DNA of 38,924 nucleotides from Clostridiales bacterium DTU032 (GCA_001512745.1 LFSM01000109.1:1943-40866), one strand, 5' to 3'. Counted from the stretch's first letter, positions 25,472 to 36,003 are shown. Notes: generated from the sequence alone by a model not told the origin. Made by a program: numbers and translations.

Positions 25472-26464
25472 ATGAATACAGGACGCAGGAGCACAAAACG
25501 GAAAAATAACATCAAAGCATCAATGGCCCTGGAAATGGCAGTCATTTTGCCTATTATTCTATTTATCATTTTCGTATTTTACGGACATGTGCAGGAAATC
25601 GAACAATCCATATCAGCTCGCCATGCTTTGGATCAGCTGGCCAGTGAAATCGAGCTTCTCTATCCGCTTTCTGATCTGATTTCAAGCGGTGAGGAAATCA
25701 GTGATTCACAATTGCTGCAGATTATCGATGATTTAGGTATTAAAGACCATATTATGGATTTCGCAGTTGATATAGTGGCCAGCTTGCTAGCCGGACCGGT
25801 ACTGAACCAGCGATACAATCACTGGCTGGAAGAGATTTGCGCTGCCCGCAGTCAGGATGTACCTCAGGGCGAGCGCCGGTTTTTTGTGGATTATGTTCCA
25901 GAAAGAAATTTGATTTATTTGGGCATGTCATTTAGCCGGACGTCCTTAATGGCATCCGGTGAAGAGTATGTAAAAAGCTCAGTGCCTCTTTGGTCCAGAG
26001 GAAAATACAATTTCAATAATAATTCAAATACGGATGATGAAGAGGAGGCAGACGATATCTGGAATATGTCAAATTTTCAGCGTGGACTGGAGTTTCAAGA
26101 GATGTACGGCGCTAATCTTCCCACTACTTATCCCACGATTGCCCGCTGGAGTTCAGCCACCGCTACATCGATCAAAAGCATGGATCTTACTGCCCCTTCC
26201 TGGCAGACAAGAGGGGCTGCCGAAGGCCGGGTTTACTCTTTTATAGATAACTTGTCAGCTTTTGAGGGTGGCCCTGAACCCGGGCCTGGCATAGGAGAAA
26301 TAAGAAAAAAGCAGTTGATCTTGATCGTACCTCGAAATCATGCCGGCTGGCTGGATGATGAGGTAATCAGTCAATGGACCAGCTACGCCTCGGGATACGG
26401 TGTAGAATTGGAGGTAAGCCGTTATGGTGAAAGTAAGCGTTATCAGCCGGCAGGAGAAAACTGA
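25472..26464 (+). CDS. TadE-like pseudopilin family protein
   Basis: A 330-residue protein with a basic N-terminus (MNTGRRSTKRKNN) followed by ASMALEMAVILPIILFIIFVFYG. This matches the TadE-type helix: small residues, a Glu near the start and Leu-Pro. An extracellular region with few Cys residues follows. A low-complexity NNNSNTDDEEEADD stretch lies near residue 180. The C-terminal segment KKQLILIVPRNHAGWLDDEVISQWTSYASGYGVELEVSRYG looks like a small alpha/beta unit, and I do not know its family. It is the last gene of the trio; secA follows after 92 bp with its own promoter candidates. Confidence 0.6.
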   Translation: MNTGRRSTKRKNNIKASMALEMAVILPIILFIIFVFYGHVQEIEQSISARHALDQLASEIELLYPLSDLISSGEEISDSQLLQIIDDLGIKDHIMDFAVDIVASLLAGPVLNQRYNHWLEEICAARSQDVPQGERRFFVDYVPERNLIYLGMSFSRTSLMASGEEYVKSSVPLWSRGKYNFNNNSNTDDEEEADDIWNMSNFQRGLEFQEMYGANLPTTYPTIARWSSATATSIKSMDLTAPSWQTRGAAEGRVYSFIDNLSAFEGGPEPGPGIGEIRKKQLILIVPRNHAGWLDDEVISQWTSYASGYGVELEVSRYGESKRYQPAGEN

Positions 26465-26467
26465 GCT

Positions 26468-26525
26468 TTGATTTGTGCTGACTATAAGATAAAATATTGT
26501 CTGTTAGTTGCGAATTTGCTACAAA
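26468..26525 (+). promoter_or_regulatory. Promoter candidates for secA-tkt
   Basis: TTGATT (26468-26473) with TAAAAT (26490-26495) at 16 nt is the first candidate. A second pairs TTGTCT with TACAAA 17 nt later, with an extended TG. Either would start transcription within 65 nt of the secA ATG. Confidence 0.4.
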
Positions 26526-26556
26526 AATTGTTTGTACTTACATATAAGGAGTATCA

Positions 26557-29427
26557 ATGTCTTTACTTGAAAAAATATTCGGCACCTATTCGGAGCGTGA
26601 ACTTAAGAAAAATAAAAAAACTGTAGAAAACATTCTCAGACTCGACCATGAATATCAGAAGCTGAGTGAAAGCGAACTGAAAGGGAAAACCAATCAGTTC
26701 AAAGCCAGACTCGCTGCAGGTGAAACTCTGGATGATATTCTGCCGGAGGCTTTTGCTACGGTGCGTGAAGCATCCAGCCGTGTCTTGGGCATGAAGCATT
26801 TCCCCGTACAGATCGAGGGGGGGATTATTCTGCATCAGGGCAGAATAGCTGAAATGAAAACCGGTGAGGGAAAAACTTTGGTAGCGACCTTGCCTGTGTA
26901 TCTAAATGCCCTGAGCGGCAAAGGCGTACACATAGTTACTGTAAACGATTATCTGGCCAAACGTGATAGTGAATGGATGGGAAAGGTCTATCGCTATCTC
27001 GGTCTGAGTGTGGGCCTGGTTGTACATGGCATTGAGAAGGCGGATCGCAAACGCTCCTATGATGCTGATGTTACCTATGGCACTAACAATGAGTTCGGTT
27101 TTGATTATCTGCGTGACAATATGGTAATGAGCCTTGACCACTGTGTGCAACGTGAACTCAGCTTTGCCATTGTCGACGAAGTTGACAGTATTCTGGTAGA
27201 TGAGGCACGTACCCCGCTGATTATCTCCGGACATGGTACAGAATCATCCGAGCTTTACAGCCGGGCCAACAGCTTTGTGCGTGGTTTACGCAAAAAAGTT
27301 ATAGTGCAGAAAGATACTTTGCGTACAGCTGAAGAAATGGAAGAGATTGAAGCTGATGCAGATTATATTGTTGATGAAAAAGCGAAATCTGCTGTTCTGA
27401 CTAAGCGTGGTATTGAAAAGGCTGAAAGATATTTTGCTATAGAGAACCTTTCAGACCAGGAAAACTATGAGATTAATCATCACTTGAACAATGCGCTGAA
27501 AGCTCACGGCAATATGCATATTGATCAGGATTATGTTGTGAAAGATGGCGAAGTTATCATTGTTGATGATTTCACAGGCCGCCTTATGTTTGGCCGCCGC
27601 TACAGCAACGGCCTGCATCAGGCGATAGAGGCAAAAGAGAATGTTGAGATAAATGCAGAGAACAAGACTTTGGCCACTATCACTTTTCAGAATTATTTCC
27701 GCATGTATCAGAAGCTTTCCGGTATGACGGGAACTGCTCTGACGGAAGAAGATGAATTCCGTCAAATCTATAATCTTGACGTTATAACAATACCTACCAA
27801 TATGCCCATGATCCGCAATGACAAAGCAGATGCTGTTTTCAAAACAGAGAATGGCAAGTATATGGCTTTACTGGAGGAAGTTGCACGGGTCCACAGTACA
27901 GGACAGCCTATTCTGGTTGGTACAGTTTCAGTTGAAAAATCTGAGCTGATCTCCCGGCTTTTTAAAAAATCCGGAATTCCTCACAATGTCCTGAATGCCA
28001 AAAACCATGAACGGGAAGCTGAAATCGTGGCACAAGCCGGCCGGCTGAATGCTGTTACTATCGCAACCAACATGGCCGGACGGGGTACGGATATAATGCT
28101 GGGCGGCAACCCTGAATTTATGGCACGCGAGCAAATGCGCAAGCTGGGCTTTGAAGAAGAAATGATAGAGCAGGCCACTGCCTATAATATTACTGAAGAT
28201 GAAGAGATTCTGACCGCCAGAAAAAAATATGCTGAGCTGGAAAATAAATATGAACTGGAAATTAAAGAAGAAAAGCGCGCTGTGTTAGAAGCGGGCGGAC
28301 TTTATATTCTAGGAACAGAAAGGCATGAATCACGCCGTATAGATAATCAGCTGCGAGGACGTGCCGGACGTCAGGGTGACCCCGGAGTCAGCAGCTTTTA
28401 CTTATCATTGAATGACGACCTGATGCGTCTCTTCGGTGGAGACAGACTGGATCGTATTTTTGCTTCACTGGGAGTGGAAGAGGATGTAGAAATCAGCCAC
28501 CCTATGCTATCCAACGTTATTGAAACAGCTCAGAAACGTGTTGAAGCCAGAAACTTCGGAATACGAAAAAATGTACTTGAGTATGACGATGTCATGAACC
28601 AGCAACGCAACCTCATCTACAAACAAAGGCGCGAAGTACTTGAAGGCCGTGACCTGCATAACTACTATCAACGTATTATCTGCAGTGTGATGGAGAATAC
28701 ACTAAGTAACTTTATCGTGGATAAAGAAGAAACAGGGGACTGGGACTATGTTGGAATCAAAAGCCGCGTAAGTGATATATACGGCGACCTGCCCCTTCTT
28801 TTTGATCTGGAAGAAAAATTGCCCCAGCTGGACAGCACAGAATTTGGAGAAATATTGGCTGATCAGGCCCTGGATCGTTTGGAAGCCAGAGCAAAGGAAC
28901 TGGGTTCAGATGAGCTTTTACGTGAAGCCGAACGTGTGGTTCTTTTGCAAACAGTTGACCGGCATTGGATGGATCATATCGATGCTATGGATGATTTGCG
29001 TGACAGTATAGGGATGCGCAGTTATGCACAGCATGACCCGGTGGTCGAATACAAGCGTGAAGGCTTTGAAATGTTTGAAGATATGACAGAGGGCATTCAG
29101 GAAGATTCAGTTCGCTTGATTATGCGTGCACGCCTTATCGCCACACCGGTAGAACGTAAAGAACCGCAGATTACCAGAGAGGGCAGGGGATCAGAAGGCT
29201 ATTCGGCACAGGCAGTTGCAGCCGGAGCGGAAGCTGCGCCACCTGTTTCACGAGATGTCAGACGCAAACGTGGTAATATGGAGCCTGTCGCCGGCGGTGG
29301 TTTGCAACAAAAACCCGTAACCCGCACTGTAAAACCGGGACGAAATGATCCGTGTTGGTGTGGCAGCGGTAAAAAATATAAAAATTGCCATTTAATAGAA
29401 GATGAGCAAAATGATATAGGAGGCTAG
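26557..29427 (+). CDS. secA: Preprotein translocase ATPase SecA
   Basis: ATP-driven motor for Sec export through SecYEG. The 956-residue protein is full length. Walker A is [11 protein letters not shown], and the DEAD-type motif is [21 protein letters not shown]. The preprotein-binding domain follows, then NBD2 with [14 protein letters not shown] and [18 protein letters not shown]. The helical scaffold has [35 protein letters not shown]. The C-terminal zinc tail [16 protein letters not shown] would bind SecB or ribosomes. AAGGAG precedes the ATG. It lies directly upstream of tkt, with only 2 nt between the genes. Confidence 0.98.
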   Translation: MSLLEKIFGTYSERELKKNKKTVENILRLDHEYQKLSESELKGKTNQFKARLAAGETLDDILPEAFATVREASSRVLGMKHFPVQIEGGIILHQGRIAEMKTGEGKTLVATLPVYLNALSGKGVHIVTVNDYLAKRDSEWMGKVYRYLGLSVGLVVHGIEKADRKRSYDADVTYGTNNEFGFDYLRDNMVMSLDHCVQRELSFAIVDEVDSILVDEARTPLIISGHGTESSELYSRANSFVRGLRKKVIVQKDTLRTAEEMEEIEADADYIVDEKAKSAVLTKRGIEKAERYFAIENLSDQENYEINHHLNNALKAHGNMHIDQDYVVKDGEVIIVDDFTGRLMFGRRYSNGLHQAIEAKENVEINAENKTLATITFQNYFRMYQKLSGMTGTALTEEDEFRQIYNLDVITIPTNMPMIRNDKADAVFKTENGKYMALLEEVARVHSTGQPILVGTVSVEKSELISRLFKKSGIPHNVLNAKNHEREAEIVAQAGRLNAVTIATNMAGRGTDIMLGGNPEFMAREQMRKLGFEEEMIEQATAYNITEDEEILTARKKYAELENKYELEIKEEKRAVLEAGGLYILGTERHESRRIDNQLRGRAGRQGDPGVSSFYLSLNDDLMRLFGGDRLDRIFASLGVEEDVEISHPMLSNVIETAQKRVEARNFGIRKNVLEYDDVMNQQRNLIYKQRREVLEGRDLHNYYQRIICSVMENTLSNFIVDKEETGDWDYVGIKSRVSDIYGDLPLLFDLEEKLPQLDSTEFGEILADQALDRLEARAKELGSDELLREAERVVLLQTVDRHWMDHIDAMDDLRDSIGMRSYAQHDPVVEYKREGFEMFEDMTEGIQEDSVRLIMRARLIATPVERKEPQITREGRGSEGYSAQAVAAGAEAAPPVSRDVRRKRGNMEPVAGGGLQQKPVTRTVKPGRNDPCWCGSGKKYKNCHLIEDEQNDIGG

Positions 29428-29429
29428 TA

Positions 29430-31415
29430 ATGTTTAACGAACAAAAGATGCAGGAAAGAGCTATTGCTGCTGTAAGAGCTTTGTCAGTAGCTGGTGTGGA
29501 AAAGGCGAAATCAGGTCATCCGGGCTTGCCTTTAGGAGTTGCGCCAATGGCGGTCGAACTTTGGTCAAATCACATGAAACATAATCCTGCTAATCCGGAC
29601 TGGTTTAACCGGGACCGTTTTATTTTATCCGGAGGGCATGGATCCATGCTCATTTATTCTTTGCTCCACCTCTATGGATATGGATTAAAAAAAGAAGATC
29701 TGGAAGAGTTTCGTCAGTGGGGCAGTAAAACACCCGGACATCCGGAATTTGGTCACACCCTTGGTGTTGAAGCAACAACCGGTCCTCTAGGTCAGGGCAT
29801 TACTATGGCTGTAGGAATGGCTATGGCTGAAAACCATCTGGCAGCGCGTTTCAATACTGAGGAACATAAGCTTATTGATCACCATACCTATGTTATCGCT
29901 GGTGACGGAGACTTAATGGAAGGTGTTTCTTCTGAAGCAGCTTCTCTGGCAGGAACATTGAAGCTGGGCAAACTGATAGTACTCTATGACGATAACAGTA
30001 TTACTATAGAAGGTTCAACAGATTTAGCCTTTACCGAGGACGTCGGCAAACGCTTTGAAGCCTACGGCTGGCATGTACTGGAAGTGACTGATGGTAATGA
30101 CTGCAGCGCTATCAGCCGGGCACTTGATGAGGCAAAAGCCCGTGAAGACCGTCCTTCACTGATTAAGGTTAAGACCATTATAGGTTATGGTTCTCCTAAA
30201 GCTAATACCGCCGGAGTGCATGGAGCTCCTCTGGGACCGGATGGTGCTAAAGAAACCTATGAATTCCTTAACTGGGATTCTTCAGATCCTTTCGCTGTAG
30301 CTGAAGATTTAACTGAATGGTTCCAGAAAAAAAAGTCGGACCTGGGCGAATCAGAGAAGGAATGGCTGGAAGTTTACAAAGCCTGGCAGCTGGCCAACCC
30401 TGATTTGGCAAAAGAACTGGCTATGCGATTAGAGCGCAACTATCCGGAAATTGATGTTGATGAGCTCTCTGATGCAGTAAGTAAAGATATCGCTACCCGC
30501 TCAGCTTCCGGAATTATTCTTAACGCTTTATATAAAAAAGGCATCCCTCTCTTTGGCGGCAGTGCTGACCTGGCACCTTCCAACATGACGATGATTGACG
30601 ATCAGGGATCATATAGCTCGGCCAGCCCGGAATGCGCAAATATTCATTTTGGCGTGCGTGAGTTTGCCATGGCCTCTATCTGCAACGGTATGGCTTTACA
30701 TGGGGGAGTACTGCCTTACAGCGCTACCTTCCTGGTTTTTTCCGACTACATGAAGGGGGCAATCCGCCTCAGTGCTTTAATGGAAATTCCGCAAGTCTTT
30801 ATTTTTACTCATGATAGTATCGGGCTGGGTGAAGACGGACCTACCCATCAGCCGGTAGAACATTTGACCATGCTGCGCTCAATTCCCGGTCTCAAGGTTT
30901 TACGCCCGGCAGGCCGTCTGGAAACAGCTGCCGCCTGGAAATATGCTGTTGAAAGCAATAAGCCCAGTGCGCTCATTCTTACCCGCCAGACTGTAGCTTC
31001 AGCCGAAACAAATGCTAAACGTTCCCTGCGCGGTGCTTATGTCGTACGTGATGTTAAGGACTATGAGGCGATTATTATGGCTTCAGGTTCAGAACTTGAA
31101 CTGGCTCTGGCAGCAGCTGATCTCCTGGAAGCTGAAGGCCACCCGGTGAGAGTTGTCTCCATGATGTCCTTTGAGCTTTTTGAAGAGCAGGATGCTGCTT
31201 ATAAGGAGCGGGTGCTGCCGGCAGCAATGCGCAAGCGCCTTGCAGTTGAAGCTGCAGCTGACATGTCCTGGTACAAGTATGTTGGTTTAGACGGCGATGT
31301 CATAGGCCTGAATCACTTTGGTGCCTCTGCTCCGGCGAATATCCTCTTCGAAAAGTTTGGCTTTACAGCAGAGAATGTTGCCCAACGTTGTTTGAAACTG
31401 ATAGAAAAAGACTAA
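29430..31415 (+). CDS. tkt: Transketolase
   Basis: Thiamine-diphosphate enzyme of the non-oxidative pentose phosphate pathway that transfers two-carbon units. The 661-residue single-chain form starts [18 protein letters not shown]. The ThDP/metal motif is [25 protein letters not shown], and the pyrimidine domain has [12 protein letters not shown]-type and [19 protein letters not shown] motifs. The C-terminal transketolase domain is complete. AGGAGG at 29418-29423, inside the secA end, is 6 nt from ATG, so translation is probably coupled to secA. It supplies ribose 5-phosphate, the substrate of the prs enzyme in this window. It is followed by a strong terminator. Confidence 0.97.
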   Translation: MFNEQKMQERAIAAVRALSVAGVEKAKSGHPGLPLGVAPMAVELWSNHMKHNPANPDWFNRDRFILSGGHGSMLIYSLLHLYGYGLKKEDLEEFRQWGSKTPGHPEFGHTLGVEATTGPLGQGITMAVGMAMAENHLAARFNTEEHKLIDHHTYVIAGDGDLMEGVSSEAASLAGTLKLGKLIVLYDDNSITIEGSTDLAFTEDVGKRFEAYGWHVLEVTDGNDCSAISRALDEAKAREDRPSLIKVKTIIGYGSPKANTAGVHGAPLGPDGAKETYEFLNWDSSDPFAVAEDLTEWFQKKKSDLGESEKEWLEVYKAWQLANPDLAKELAMRLERNYPEIDVDELSDAVSKDIATRSASGIILNALYKKGIPLFGGSADLAPSNMTMIDDQGSYSSASPECANIHFGVREFAMASICNGMALHGGVLPYSATFLVFSDYMKGAIRLSALMEIPQVFIFTHDSIGLGEDGPTHQPVEHLTMLRSIPGLKVLRPAGRLETAAAWKYAVESNKPSALILTRQTVASAETNAKRSLRGAYVVRDVKDYEAIIMASGSELELALAAADLLEAEGHPVRVVSMMSFELFEEQDAAYKERVLPAAMRKRLAVEAAADMSWYKYVGLDGDVIGLNHFGASAPANILFEKFGFTAENVAQRCLKLIEKD

Positions 31416-31444
31416 GGCTCAAGAAATATAATTGATAAAAAATG

Positions 31445-31481
31445 AACAGCACTCCGTTAATAAGACGGGGTGCTGTTTTTT
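31445..31481. terminator. Bidirectional terminator between tkt and tRNA-Thr
   Basis: AACAGCAC-T-CCGT (31445-31457), loop TAATAAG, ACGG-G-GTGCTGTT (31465-31477): 13 pairs with one wobble. T runs follow on both strands, so it ends tkt on the plus strand and the tRNA on the minus strand. Confidence 0.9.
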
Positions 31482-31555
31482 GGAGCCGAAGGTGGGAGTC
31501 GAACCCACGACCTATTCATTACGAGTGAATTGCTCTACCACTGAGCCACTTCGGC
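31481..31555 (-). tRNA. tRNA-Thr (anticodon CGT)
   Basis: A 75-nt cloverleaf. The acceptor is GCCGAAG/CTTCGGC, the D arm GCTCAGTGGTAGAGC, and the anticodon stem ATTCA/TGAAT with loop CTCGTAA. The T arm is GTGGG-TTCGACT-CCCAC, the discriminator is T, and the CCA is encoded. Anticodon CGT reads ACG. Confidence 0.96.
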
Positions 31556-31565
31556 AAGCCATATT

Positions 31566-31594
31566 ATCTTAGCCGCGGCACTTTGCCTTGTCAA
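31566..31594 (-). promoter_or_regulatory. Promoter of tRNA-Thr
   Basis: On the minus strand, consensus TTGACA (31594-31589), a 17-nt spacer and TAAGAT (31571-31566). It ends about 10 nt before the mature tRNA 5' end. Confidence 0.75.
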
Positions 31595-31596
31595 GC

Positions 31597-31634
31597 AAAA
31601 AGAATAACCCCGCCTTTCGCAAGCGGGGTTATTC
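31597..31634 (-). terminator. Terminator of the ferritin gene
   Basis: GAATAACCCCGC / GCGGGGTTATTC is a perfect 12-bp stem (31602-31613 and 31623-31634) with a 9-nt loop. On the minus strand it is followed by five T. It stands 2-3 bp upstream of the tRNA-Thr -35 box. Confidence 0.9.
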
Positions 31635-31681
31635 CTACGGGACTGCTAATGTCAGTCCTGTGCTTCGAGGAGACGTATATG

Positions 31682-32203
31682 TTAGGAGAGCAGGGGAACT
31701 TCTTCTCCTGACCACTCACGCTTAGCTTTCCGGTCATCAAAGGCGAGCAGGCCTGCAATGTGTCCTTGTGTGCGTTCTACACCCATAACATTATCGTTAG
31801 CGTTCACTTCTTCTTCAACCTGTTCATTTATATACCATTGGAGGAATAAATGGGCTGCTCTGTCGCCATCTTTCTCGGCTTGTTCATCCATTTTGTTAAT
31901 GCTTTTAGTTATGTACTCTTCATGTTTAAGAGCTGCCTGGAACAAATCTAAGATGGAATTCCATTCTTTGGGCGCTTCGGCTAACTGTAAAAGCTCTACT
32001 GGTTCACCTCTCATAGTGAGGTAGCGTACAAAACCTTCGGCATGGGCCAGCTCTTCTTTGTATTGAATTTCCATCCAATGTCCGGCACCTACCCAGTTGT
32101 TCTGATTTAACCATTCGCTCATAGCGAGATAGATAAAAGCAGAATCATATTCAAGTTTGATCTGTTGATTAAATAATTTGTTAAGTTCCTTTGTCATTTT
32201 CAT
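31682..32203 (-). CDS. ftnA: Ferritin (bacterial non-heme ferritin)
   Basis: Iron storage protein that oxidises Fe(II) at a diiron centre and stores it as mineral in a 24-mer. The 173-residue protein has the four-helix ferritin layout. Ferroxidase ligands are visible in NQQIKLEYDSAFIYLAMSEW and EIQYKEELAHAEGFVRYL (E and ExxH), and later QWYINEQVEEEV. AAGGAG is 9 nt before the ATG at 32203. It has its own terminator. Together with PerR and rubrerythrin 5 kb away, it points to an anaerobe handling iron and peroxide. I saw no convincing PerR box directly upstream. Confidence 0.93.
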   Translation of the reverse strand: MKMTKELNKLFNQQIKLEYDSAFIYLAMSEWLNQNNWVGAGHWMEIQYKEELAHAEGFVRYLTMRGEPVELLQLAEAPKEWNSILDLFQAALKHEEYITKSINKMDEQAEKDGDRAAHLFLQWYINEQVEEEVNANDNVMGVERTQGHIAGLLAFDDRKAKREWSGEEVPLLS

Positions 32204-32399
32204 GTGACGAATCTCCTTCTGCTAAGTAAAAATATAAATCCTGAATTTGAATATACCTTAAGTTCTATTCATGTATAAGCTCTGTTACTTGAGTTACATG
32301 ACAAAACACTGATATAGTTGAAAAAATGACTCGAGGGGCTTGGAAATATCCTACTTGTGTTAGAGTTATTATGATAGTGCTGAGAGGTGGATCAGACAC

Positions 32400-34820
32400 A
32401 TGAGGATGATGGAAATTCGTTGCACGGATCCCTTCGGAAAAGCGGGAGCTGCAGGCAGCGGGGATAGAATAATTCTAGCTAAACGTGGAACGGCTATCCT
32501 TTATTTTGATGCGGCAAATTTGGCTTTACCACCCAATGTATCCATACAGGCAGCACTGTGTGCGCGCAACGCGGCCTTGTCTGATCCCGGAAAAAAGAAG
32601 TTTTTCCAGGCATTTTACGAGGATGAAATTCCTTCTCTGCCCAATTCATTTGAAAAAAAGATTGCTGCCATTACAGCAGTGCCCGGTTTGTCTTTTCTTT
32701 TTGCCAATGACATTACACAAAAGCTGCTGCGCGGTGTAATCAGCGATGAAGATAAAGGCTTATTAATACTTCCCGGAGCGGTGGGAGCAGAAGCCAATAT
32801 TCTGGCTCAGCGTCTGGACTGGAATCTTTTGTTAGACGACTCTGCCGATGTAGTCAGCCAACGCAATCACATTTTGCAATTAAAAGAACGCCTTGACTTT
32901 AGCAGGAGTCAACTAGCGGAAACTGCTCAGGGAAAACTCTACCTTACACGGTCTGAATTGATATCTGTCCTGCAGGATCCTGCACTTAAAGGAGGTGTTC
33001 CAACTGACCTGGTATCTGCTGCGGAAGAGATACGACAGCTGGAGCGCCAGCTCCAAAAGCTCAGGGAGAAGGATGAAGAATTGCGTGACGAACAGCGCAG
33101 CTTAATTCTTTTATCGATTAAAAACGACTATGAGAGTCTTCTGAAACTTAGACAGGATCTGGAGGACCTGGAAAGCAATGCATCACACTATGCGCGGAGC
33201 ATCACAGGGCAGGGTCAGGATATCACGGTACATGAGTTAACACAGCTCATAGCCTTATATCAGGATTACCGGGAAAGAGAAACGAAAAAAGAAGCCCAGC
33301 GCGAGGAAGTTGAAAAAATACAGAAAGACCGTTATCAATGGGAACAGAAACGCATTCTATCAGAGTATAAAGTCAAACAATTACAGGAAAAAGTGGCTGC
33401 ATTCAATATTGAACAGGAAAAATTAATCTCTGAGGCAGAAGAGAAAAACGAAAGAGAAAGAAGCAGAGAAAACACAGGACCTTCTGAAGAAAAGGCTATA
33501 GGGGCAAAACACCTTCTTTTATTAGCTGGTCTGGCTCTAATTTTCCTTGCCTTAATGCTTTTCAAGAGTAGGCAGATTATAGCGATTATCTGCTTTGTAC
33601 TGGCCGGACTTGTCCTGACCAGATCTGCTTTTCTCTTCGCCCGCCCCATTTTCAAGAGGAAGACTGAGTTGAGCGGGAGTTTGGCGGACAGCTTGCGTCA
33701 TCCACTGAAAGCTGAGCTTGATAATCGGCTGACAGAACAGCTGGCAGAGCAAACAGCACTATGGCGTACAGCATTAGCTGAAGCCGACCGCCTGGCAGCA
33801 AATCTTAAGCGGAATCAGATTGCCCTGCATTCTCTTGAAGAAAGCCAGATGCAGGCAGCGAATGAGTTCCTGGGACAATTATCTCTATATGCTGATATCG
33901 ATAATATAAATGATGCGGAATATGTGCTGGATGCTCTCCGTGATCAAAGGCAGTCAGAAAGTTCTTACGATAAGTCAGTTTCAGAACTTTTGCGCCAGAT
34001 AGCAGATGTGCGTAAAGGACGAACTGATTCAGATATGCTGCGTGAATACGAACATGCCTGTGAAGAGCTTTATGGCACCATGCTAACAGGAGACAGCAGC
34101 GAAAACCAGAACATTAACCAGCGTTCACAGGCTTTAAATTATGATAAAAACCGGGCCAGAAGAATTGAAATCGAGCGTGTTGAGTTATCACAGGACATTT
34201 CCCGCCATAAACAGCAGCTGAAAGAGAAGAAAGAGTCTTTAAAAGAGGAAGAAGAGTTTTTGGCCCAGACTCCAAAACTCACCCGCAGACGGGATTTTCT
34301 GGAACAGAGTTTATGGCAAGAGATCGAGGACATCGAGCTGCTGGACCTGGCGATAACAGTGCTCGACTTCCTTTATCTTCAATGGGGAGCATTTCCGCTG
34401 GAACATGTCCGCACTCTGACTTTGAATTACAGCAGACGCCTTCAGGGTATGCAATCTGTTGAGCAGGAAAGAGATGATTGCTTAATTGAGGAGCAGCGGG
34501 GAATCAGAAGGGGAGAGCTGGATATTTTTAAAGCTGTAAAAACCAGGGAAAGAGAACTCTCACTGATCAACAATTCTCCTTCAGATGTTGTTTACCTTGC
34601 CTTTCGGATGGCTTTGCTGGATTGGAAAGGAAGAGACCAGCTTACACCCTTGTTAATTTTTGATTTGCCATTATTTAATACTGCCACCCGAATCAACGAG
34701 TTACTTAATCTGCTGGATGAACGTATGTTGGATCTATCAGCACAGTCGATCTTTTTTACATCAAATAATCTTCTGGCAGAAGCCGCCCGTGAACGCCGGA
34801 TTCCGGTACATAGTTTTTAA
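32400..34820 (+). CDS. Membrane-spliced coiled-coil protein, degenerate YhaN/Rad50-like
   Basis: An 806-residue protein with a globular N-terminus (1-150) and long coiled coils (about 155-360 and 430-650). Two adjacent membrane helices break the coiled coil (about 370-410, LLLLAGLALIFLALML and IIAIICFVLAGLVL). The C-terminus resembles an SMC/Rad50 head. NNSPSDVVYLAFRMALLD lies where YhaN-like ATPases have the signature and QLYLALRLAL helix, and LLIFDLPLFNTATRI lies where they have Walker B and the D-loop. IFFTSNN matches the late switch region. There is no Walker A (GxxxxGKS/T) anywhere, the signature lacks its Gly, and the second acidic Walker B residue is Leu. ATPase activity is therefore unlikely. 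It stands alone, with no nuclease partner. The GAGAGGTGG ribosome binding site lies 11 nt upstream. Confidence 0.65.
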   Translation: MRMMEIRCTDPFGKAGAAGSGDRIILAKRGTAILYFDAANLALPPNVSIQAALCARNAALSDPGKKKFFQAFYEDEIPSLPNSFEKKIAAITAVPGLSFLFANDITQKLLRGVISDEDKGLLILPGAVGAEANILAQRLDWNLLLDDSADVVSQRNHILQLKERLDFSRSQLAETAQGKLYLTRSELISVLQDPALKGGVPTDLVSAAEEIRQLERQLQKLREKDEELRDEQRSLILLSIKNDYESLLKLRQDLEDLESNASHYARSITGQGQDITVHELTQLIALYQDYRERETKKEAQREEVEKIQKDRYQWEQKRILSEYKVKQLQEKVAAFNIEQEKLISEAEEKNERERSRENTGPSEEKAIGAKHLLLLAGLALIFLALMLFKSRQIIAIICFVLAGLVLTRSAFLFARPIFKRKTELSGSLADSLRHPLKAELDNRLTEQLAEQTALWRTALAEADRLAANLKRNQIALHSLEESQMQAANEFLGQLSLYADIDNINDAEYVLDALRDQRQSESSYDKSVSELLRQIADVRKGRTDSDMLREYEHACEELYGTMLTGDSSENQNINQRSQALNYDKNRARRIEIERVELSQDISRHKQQLKEKKESLKEEEEFLAQTPKLTRRRDFLEQSLWQEIEDIELLDLAITVLDFLYLQWGAFPLEHVRTLTLNYSRRLQGMQSVEQERDDCLIEEQRGIRRGELDIFKAVKTRERELSLINNSPSDVVYLAFRMALLDWKGRDQLTPLLIFDLPLFNTATRINELLNLLDERMLDLSAQSIFFTSNNLLAEAARERRIPVHSF

Positions 34821-34863
34821 TCAGCCAACTTGATTACTTAATGCTTTACTATCCAGAATTAAG

Positions 34864-34892
34864 TTCAAAATCTACAAAAAAAGTCATATAAT
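34864..34892 (+). promoter_or_regulatory. Promoter of the tdh-kbl operon
   Basis: TTCAAA (34864-34869), a 17-nt spacer and consensus TATAAT (34887-34892). It lies 45 nt before the tdh ATG. Confidence 0.7.
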
Positions 34893-34937
34893 GTATTTAA
34901 AGAAGCAGCAATACGCTTAATGTTGAGGAGGAATGTA

Positions 34938-35990
34938 ATGAGTGAATCAATGTATGCTCTGGTTAAGCCGGAGCGTAAAGAGGGACTTGAGCTCAGCAGG
35001 GTAGCTATACCTGAATGCACGGCTATTGATGTAAAAATAGAGATTTTGAAAACTGCAATCTGTGGTACCGATCTCCATATTTACAACTGGGATGAGTGGT
35101 CACAAACTAATATTAAGCCACCTCTGGTGATTGGTCATGAGTATGTGGGAAGAGTTGTTGAAACAGGATCAATGGTTTCAACGATCGAAGTAGGGGATCT
35201 TGTGTCAGGAGAAGGCCATATAGTCTGCGGAGTTTGCCGGAATTGCCGCGCCGGTCGCCGTGTCTTGTGCCCAAACACGAAGGGTGTTGGTGTGAACCGC
35301 AATGGTGCTTTTGCGGAGTACCTTGTCATTCCTGAACAAAACGTTGTGAAGATCCTGCCCGGTGTTCCCGAAGATATCGTGGCACTATTTGACCCCTTTG
35401 GCAACGCCGTTTATACAGCACTCATGTTTCCGCTGGTCGGTGAAGATGTTTTAGTAACTGGAGCCGGACCGATCGGAATCATGGCAGCGGCAGTAGCTCG
35501 TTTTTGTGGAGCCAGGAATGTTGTTCTGACAGACATCATGCCTGAACGCCTCGAACTGGCACATACCGTCGTTCCTGACATTCGCACTGTGGATACGACT
35601 AAAGAAAAACTACGGGATTTGATGCCTGAACTCAAGATGACAGAAGGCTTTGATATCGGTTTGGAAATGTCAGGTTCCGCTTTAGCGCTGAACGAGATGA
35701 TAAATAGTATGATTACAGGCGGGAAAATTTCCATGCTGGGCTTCCAAAAACCAGGTACAGTAATTGATTGGAATAAAATAGTTATGGGAAGTTTGACACT
35801 ACGTGGAGTTTACGGACGAGACATGTTCGAAACCTGGTATAAGATGCAGGCTTTGGTCCAGGCTGGTCTGGATCTGTCTCCGCTGATCACACATCGTTTT
35901 GACTTCCGCGATTTTGAAAAAGGTTTTGCTGCCATGAATAGTGGTAAGTCCGGCAAGGTTTTGCTGGATTGGACCACTGCCAGAGATTAA
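34938..35990 (+). CDS. tdh: L-threonine 3-dehydrogenase
   Basis: Zinc medium-chain dehydrogenase that oxidises L-threonine to 2-amino-3-oxobutyrate with NAD. From ATG 34938 it has 350 residues. Catalytic zinc ligands are in [16 protein letters not shown] and [10 protein letters not shown]. The structural zinc cluster is [15 protein letters not shown]. The cofactor fold has [20 protein letters not shown]. The HIYNWDEWS segment is typical of TDH rather than other alcohol dehydrogenases. ATG 34920 is in frame, but AGGAGG at 34926-34931 serves ATG 34938 (6 nt). kbl follows after 13 nt and completes the pathway. Confidence 0.94.
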   Translation: MSESMYALVKPERKEGLELSRVAIPECTAIDVKIEILKTAICGTDLHIYNWDEWSQTNIKPPLVIGHEYVGRVVETGSMVSTIEVGDLVSGEGHIVCGVCRNCRAGRRVLCPNTKGVGVNRNGAFAEYLVIPEQNVVKILPGVPEDIVALFDPFGNAVYTALMFPLVGEDVLVTGAGPIGIMAAAVARFCGARNVVLTDIMPERLELAHTVVPDIRTVDTTKEKLRDLMPELKMTEGFDIGLEMSGSALALNEMINSMITGGKISMLGFQKPGTVIDWNKIVMGSLTLRGVYGRDMFETWYKMQALVQAGLDLSPLITHRFDFRDFEKGFAAMNSGKSGKVLLDWTTARD

Positions 35991-36003
35991 GAAAGGGTCT
36001 GAT

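Noticed and set aside
32204-32399. PerR or Fur box in the ferritin/YhaN-like divergent gap
   Set aside because: AT-rich, but no segment matches the PerR consensus well, and no clear promoter pair was found for either gene.
35941-36003. GTG extension of kbl into tdh
   Set aside because: Lies inside the tdh coding region and is unlike the family; ATG 36004 has a ribosome binding site.
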